This document shows positions 4,616 through 8,506 of a DNA stretch of 8,506 nucleotides, piece by piece. Numbering within the stretch: position 1 is the first letter of the stretch; every line of letters starts with the position of its first letter. The notes beneath the pieces were generated by a model, which had not been told where the DNA came from, made no database searches, and was given only the letters and a program-made list of their open reading frames with translations. The position numbers were made by a program, and so were the translations under genes. The stretch spans positions 1 through 8,506 of the forward strand of contig JARYMD010000185.1 of the NCBI GenBank assembly GCA_029907285.1, in the 5' to 3' direction. The DNA is from Verrucomicrobiota bacterium (GTDB lineage: Bacteria; Verrucomicrobiota; Verrucomicrobiia; Limisphaerales; J093).

Positions 4616-7600
4616 CTATGGCGAAATGACACGGAGGAACCGTGCTCCGCCAGTAGCTTCAGTTGTGTAAGGGCTGGTCGCTCCCGCAACGTCTTCCCAC
4701 GGTCCCGTCACACTGGGAGCCGACTGGAGTTTCTGGCCTGCTGCCGACGGCGACCAGCCGACGGTCACGGTTGTACCCGCACGGCTGATTGTCATTGTTG
4801 GCTTGGCCGGAGCTTCCAGAATCAAGTACCCAACAAGGTCCACCCTGAGCCCCGTAGGATTCGGCGTGGGGAACGCATTGCCCACGACGAAGTCCAATGT
4901 GTTCGTTCCAGCCACCAAGCCGGTGGTGATCGTGAACGGCGTCAGAGCATTGAAACCGGGGCAAGTAATACCTGTACTGACTCCGTTAACGAGTATGTCA
5001 TCCCCAGAATTGTCAACCGCCCACCCGCCGACCAGCTTCACCTTCGATATGTCATAGCCGGTCAGATCAAACGTGGTGCGATACACATACCTGCCTTCGT
5101 AATTGCCCTGTGTCGGGTCCACAGTTTGATACTGTGCTGCCGACGGGCCAATCCATCTTGACTTGGGACCATTGAGCAACCATGTGCCAGACACGATCGG
5201 CCAGACATTCGTAATCGCATAGGCCTCCGGCCCGGGGAAGACCGGATCCGCGCTCTCGACCAGAACGTAATGAGGATCAACCGCGCCGTCGGGCAGCAGC
5301 GAACGATCGTTGGCAACGCCAGTCCCGTAAATGCCCGGAATGGGCCGCATGTTCACGTTCAGTGTCGCAGCCGCACTCACAGCGTCCCCCCATTGGTTGC
5401 TAACCTTGACCGAATAGTTCCCAGAATCCGCCGTCGTCAGGTTCGACAGAACCAGAGTCGATTCTGTCTGCCCGGGCAAATCCACGCCGTTCTTCATCCA
5501 CTGGTAGGACAGTGGCAATGTGCCGGTCGCAGCGACTGTGAACGTGAACGTGTCGCCCTCGGCAGCCTCTCCGCCGCGCGGGTTCGCTGCAATCGCAGGC
5601 GGTATCCCCGGCAGTGTGCGAGCGCTGGTTTGAGTAAACTCAACTCGCAAAGCTGTCGGACCGGCAGTGTCGTTGTTCACTGTAAAGTCAATGGTGTTCG
5701 GGCCCTGCACAAACGCCACATCAGCGCTCGTTATTGTGAACCCTGTCCACGCCGCAAAGCTCGTGCTCGCCGGAACGTTGACAGTTGTGCCATTGACAGA
5801 AACCACAGTTCCCCAATTGTCCGATGCCCAGCGCCCCACTATCATGACCGTGTTTGTGTCGCGGCCCGATAGATCGAACGTCGTGCGATACACATAAGAA
5901 CCACCCGCAATGTCCGCATCACCTGCAGTCGCGCGCGGCCCGATCCATTTCGACGTGGGCGTGTTCAACAACCATACGCCGGTAGCAATCGGCCAGCCTT
6001 CGTTGCACACCAAAGCATTGGTTGATCCACTGTCAGGATTGGCCAGCAAGGTCCAAAACGGATCGACAGTCCCGGCAGAAAGCGGCACACCAGCCTCATC
6101 AACGCCCGTGTTGTGCAAGCTCACAATTGCTTCAAGCAACGACAACCGCGCAACAGTGCTTGTCGTTGACCCGGATTCATTTGACACCACAACAGTGTAA
6201 TCCCCCTCGTTCAACAGCCGCACAGCCGGTATCGAAAACGCCCGGTCGGTTGCCCCTTCGATTTTCTCGCCATTGAAAAACCACTGATACTTCAGCGGCA
6301 GGCTTCCCACGGCGCCAACCGTGAAGCTCGCAGACTGCCCAAGGTACACTGTCAGAGATTTGGGTTGGCTTGTTATGACCGGTTTTGTCCCTGCAACCAC
6401 AGGCACCACAGCGACATTGTCGATCAACGCGGTGCAGTCGCCGCCTTGAGGGCTGCTCTTGATAAACGACAACGTCAACTCCGACGCTGTCGCCACGAAA
6501 ACGTCGCTGGAGACTTCGTAGTACGGGTTGCCCCCCGTAACCGGCACAACATTGTGTGGGGCCACAACCGTTGTCTCACCCACTCGCACCTCAATGCCGG
6601 GAATCGTAACCGTCGTGCGTGCATTCTCGTAGTAATGCACATAATACTCGGCGCCCACGGTGAAACCTCTAACCAACTGGCTCATTGCGCCGTCAGCCTG
6701 CATGAACGCAACCTGCTTGCCATGCGGAATCGTGCCGTTGTCCCCAAACGGGCTTTGCCCATTGCTCACCGGATTGATCCCATGTCCGCCCAGCGATTCC
6801 CAGCCGGTGATCGGGAAGTTGCCGCTCACGTAACCCGGCCAAACGTCGAACAGGTCTGCCTCAAAGCTTGCGTTCTCCATCGGCAAACCAACAACAACCT
6901 GCGCAACCTGACTGGTCACTGAACCAGCAGAGTTTGAAACAATCACGTCGTAGGCACCAGCAACAGCGCTCGACGCCGAGCTGATTTCGTAAGTGTCGCT
7001 GGTTGCGCCCGCTATGTTCACGCCGTTCAACCTCCATTGATAAGTGGGCGATGGCACACCGCTGGCCACCACCGCCAGTTTCACCGGCACACCCGCTGAC
7101 ACAATCGCACCCCGCGGCTGCGCGGTAATCACCGGCGCAACATTGCGTGACGTGGCTTCACGATTGCAGAAGCCGTAAACGTGGAAGCTGACATTCGCCG
7201 GCACCAGCGGCGCAAATTTCATCGTAGCCGTCCCACTTTCATCCGCCGTGTAACGGTACGAGATCATGATGCCGCCGTCGTTCCAGTAGGCGTCTTGGTT
7301 CAGCGTCAGACAATCACCGTTGAAATCAAACGTGGCCCACCGCGCAGTCACCGCCGGATTTTCCCAGCCAACAGAGTAAATCGTCATCACGTACTCCATT
7401 CCCGGCGTCAAACCCATGACCTTGATGCTCTGGTACTGCCCGGCCGGAACATTGCCGCCGTACACGAAATCAGTCGCTATAACCGAGCTGCCGTCGCCAG
7501 CCCCTGTCAGACTGTTCATATCACCGTTGTAAACGTTTCCAAGGTACGTTGTGGTGAATTTGTCGGGGACGGACGGCGTGCCGCCGGCAACCCCTTTGAA

Positions 7601-8317
7601 CGTGACACCATTGACCACTGCATCCGCACCGCTGCCGAAATTGTATGCGTGAGTGTAAAAGTACTGAGGATCAACGCCGGAGTCACCGTCACCGCTCCAT
7701 TGAGCAATCACCCACTTGCCGCTGCTTGGCGCGATTCTGAAATCGTCAACCAGCAGAGTTTGATCGCCTGTCGCATCGTTCACAATGGACAGTTTTTGCG
7801 ATGCGGCAGCGGCCTGAAATTCGAACGCGACTGTCCAATACTGGTTTGCCCCCGTCACCGCCGCAGTCGAGAGACCTTCAGCTCCAAAGTCCCAGAAAAA
7901 CACCGACACATCGTCAAGGTAAACCTTTACATTCGGGGTTTGCCCACCGCGCGCGTTCGCGCGGAATGTCATTTTGTACCTTGTCCCCACGGTTAAGCCG
8001 CTAATTGTGGTACTAAGTGTGGAAGGAACCGCTGGGTCCTCAGAATTGGACTGAATGAAAGCAACGTTGTTTCCGTCCGGCACAACGCCGTTGTCGGCAA
8101 ACGGGCTTCCACCAGCCGGATTCAACCCAACGTGCGCTTCAGGCACACCAGTCCACCCGGTAATTGGCCCATTCGCACTAATATACCCGGGCCACACAGT
8201 AAACGTGTCAGCTTCAAAGCTCGGGTTTGGAATTGTTTGAGCAAAAGCTGCGAAGCTTGACGCAGCAATAACGGATAGTAACCATCGCCTCGGTAATAGA
8301 ACAGAGCCACTTTTCAT
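4616..8317 (-). CDS. Large secreted Ig-like/jelly-roll mosaic protein
   Basis: This 1233-residue protein has a clear signal peptide: RR at 10-11, a hydrophobic core at 12-25 and likely cleavage after AFA (26). Modules in order: a DUF642/CBM-like domain opening NPSFEAD..WPGY..PITGW (31-195); an unrecognised beta-rich domain (about 200-385); an Ig-like domain with YQW (394-477); a second NASFEAD..WPGY domain (482-640); Ig (646-728); a domain opening SLHNTGVDEAG..VDPFWTL with WIGP, YVYRTTFDL and PTALRVEF (733-895); Ig (907-988); a second copy of that domain with WIGP, YVYRTTFDL and PTGLRVDL (994-1164); and a C-terminal beta module with LQSAPSVTGPWEDV and SPYT (1172-1233). That C-terminal module is common on secreted Verrucomicrobia proteins. 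The Ig domains lack the usual cysteine pair. No catalytic motif, LPXTG or PEP-CTERM signal is seen. Binding of polysaccharide or surface adhesion is likely but unproven. The start is the ATG at 8317, with AAGG only 2 bp upstream. Confidence 0.96.
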   Translation of the reverse strand: MKSGSVLLPRRWLLSVIAASSFAAFAQTIPNPSFEADTFTVWPGYISANGPITGWTGVPEAHVGLNPAGGSPFADNGVVPDGNNVAFIQSNSEDPAVPSTLSTTISGLTVGTRYKMTFRANARGGQTPNVKVYLDDVSVFFWDFGAEGLSTAAVTGANQYWTVAFEFQAAAASQKLSIVNDATGDQTLLVDDFRIAPSSGKWVIAQWSGDGDSGVDPQYFYTHAYNFGSGADAVVNGVTFKGVAGGTPSVPDKFTTTYLGNVYNGDMNSLTGAGDGSSVIATDFVYGGNVPAGQYQSIKVMGLTPGMEYVMTIYSVGWENPAVTARWATFDFNGDCLTLNQDAYWNDGGIMISYRYTADESGTATMKFAPLVPANVSFHVYGFCNREATSRNVAPVITAQPRGAIVSAGVPVKLAVVASGVPSPTYQWRLNGVNIAGATSDTYEISSASSAVAGAYDVIVSNSAGSVTSQVAQVVVGLPMENASFEADLFDVWPGYVSGNFPITGWESLGGHGINPVSNGQSPFGDNGTIPHGKQVAFMQADGAMSQLVRGFTVGAEYYVHYYENARTTVTIPGIEVRVGETTVVAPHNVVPVTGGNPYYEVSSDVFVATASELTLSFIKSSPQGGDCTALIDNVAVVPVVAGTKPVITSQPKSLTVYLGQSASFTVGAVGSLPLKYQWFFNGEKIEGATDRAFSIPAVRLLNEGDYTVVVSNESGSTTSTVARLSLLEAIVSLHNTGVDEAGVPLSAGTVDPFWTLLANPDSGSTNALVCNEGWPIATGVWLLNTPTSKWIGPRATAGDADIAGGSYVYRTTFDLSGRDTNTVMIVGRWASDNWGTVVSVNGTTVNVPASTSFAAWTGFTITSADVAFVQGPNTIDFTVNNDTAGPTALRVEFTQTSARTLPGIPPAIAANPRGGEAAEGDTFTFTVAATGTLPLSYQWMKNGVDLPGQTESTLVLSNLTTADSGNYSVKVSNQWGDAVSAAATLNVNMRPIPGIYGTGVANDRSLLPDGAVDPHYVLVESADPVFPGPEAYAITNVWPIVSGTWLLNGPKSRWIGPSAAQYQTVDPTQGNYEGRYVYRTTFDLTGYDISKVKLVGGWAVDNSGDDILVNGVSTGITCPGFNALTPFTITTGLVAGTNTLDFVVGNAFPTPNPTGLRVDLVGYLILEAPAKPTMTISRAGTTVTVGWSPSAAGQKLQSAPSVTGPWEDVAGATSPYTTEATGGARFLRVISP

Positions 8318-8360
8318 AACCTTGTGTCAATTCTGGCCTTGGGTTGTCATTCGCGATTGC

Positions 8361-8389
8361 AGTGTCAGTTCATCGTATGACTCTGTCAA
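8361..8389 (-). promoter_or_regulatory. Weak candidate promoter for the secreted protein gene
   Basis: On the minus strand a perfect TTGACA (8384-8389) is followed by a 17-bp spacer and GACACT (8361-8366), which matches the -10 consensus at only 3 of 6 positions. The -35 box lies in the loop region of a small dyad, CTCTG-TCAAT-CAGAG (8381-8395). A transcript from here would have a leader of about 35-40 nt. The poor -10 box keeps confidence low. Confidence 0.2.
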
Positions 8390-8427
8390 TCAGAGAAAAC
8401 GAGAACGCTCAGCACCTACCCCCCGAT

Positions 8428-8506
8428 ATTTCGCAGCGCGGCGTGCCCGACAGCCCTCATCAAGTGACGCAACTGCCGGGTCACTGCCCGTCAGCCAACT
8501 TTGGTT
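8428..8506. repeat. Truncated second copy of the dispersed motif seen at 1773-1806
   Basis: ATTTCGCAGCGCGGCGT (8428-8444) and, 51 bp further on, CAACTTTGGTT (8496-8506) match parts of 1773-1806, the second part inverted. The element runs off the window. It lies upstream of the secreted protein gene, beyond its presumed promoter, and 8445-8495 holds nothing recognisable. Confidence 0.4.

Noticed and set aside
7181..7996. 271-codon open frame on the plus strand, and several others of 60-200 codons opposite the large secreted gene (for example 4559-5161, 5270-5872, 6365-6922).
   Set aside because: They are antisense to a gene with a signal peptide and clear repeated domains, are rich in Arg/His/Ser/Pro, and show no family motif. 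They are a by-product of codon bias in the real gene.

Overview
The window carries four protein-coding genes, all on the minus strand, and an unusually repeat-rich gene-free stretch. There are no RNA genes, CRISPR arrays, transposase genes or phage genes. The best guess for the source is a Verrucomicrobiota-like bacterium, perhaps near Pedosphaera/Limisphaerales. This rests on the large secreted Ig-like mosaic protein, whose C-terminal module is of the kind common in that phylum, and on gene-free DNA full of short dispersed repeats. The assignment is inference, not proven from the window.

Layout in the direction of transcription (right to left). (1) 8317-4616 encodes a 1233-residue exported protein made of jelly-roll-like modules alternating with three Ig-like domains and a short C-terminal beta module. 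(2) About 240 bp of intergenic DNA holds a strong hairpin repeat and a small dyad. (3) 4374-3085 encodes a 429-residue multi-spanning membrane protein of the MgtC/SapB plus DUF4010 family. (4) 3084-1682 is 1.4 kb without a convincing gene. It holds a second copy of the hairpin repeat, four copies of an 18-bp motif, a 28-bp inverted repeat built from a tandem ATCCGTGTC-like unit, and another long inverted repeat. (5) 1681-1043 and 1046-33 are two genes overlapping by 4 bp (ATGA). Together they correspond to the two halves of the 'fused MFS/spermidine synthase' proteins: a six-helix membrane half, then a SpeE-like Rossmann methyltransferase-fold half.

The two-gene unit is almost certainly one operon and probably one complex. 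The secreted protein and the MgtC/DUF4010 protein each look like separate transcription units, and nothing ties their functions together. No clear new defence or mobile system is visible. The observations most worth following up are the split MFS/SpeE-like pair, the two hairpin repeats in direct orientation on either side of the MgtC/DUF4010 gene, and the repeat cluster at 1.97-2.51 kb.
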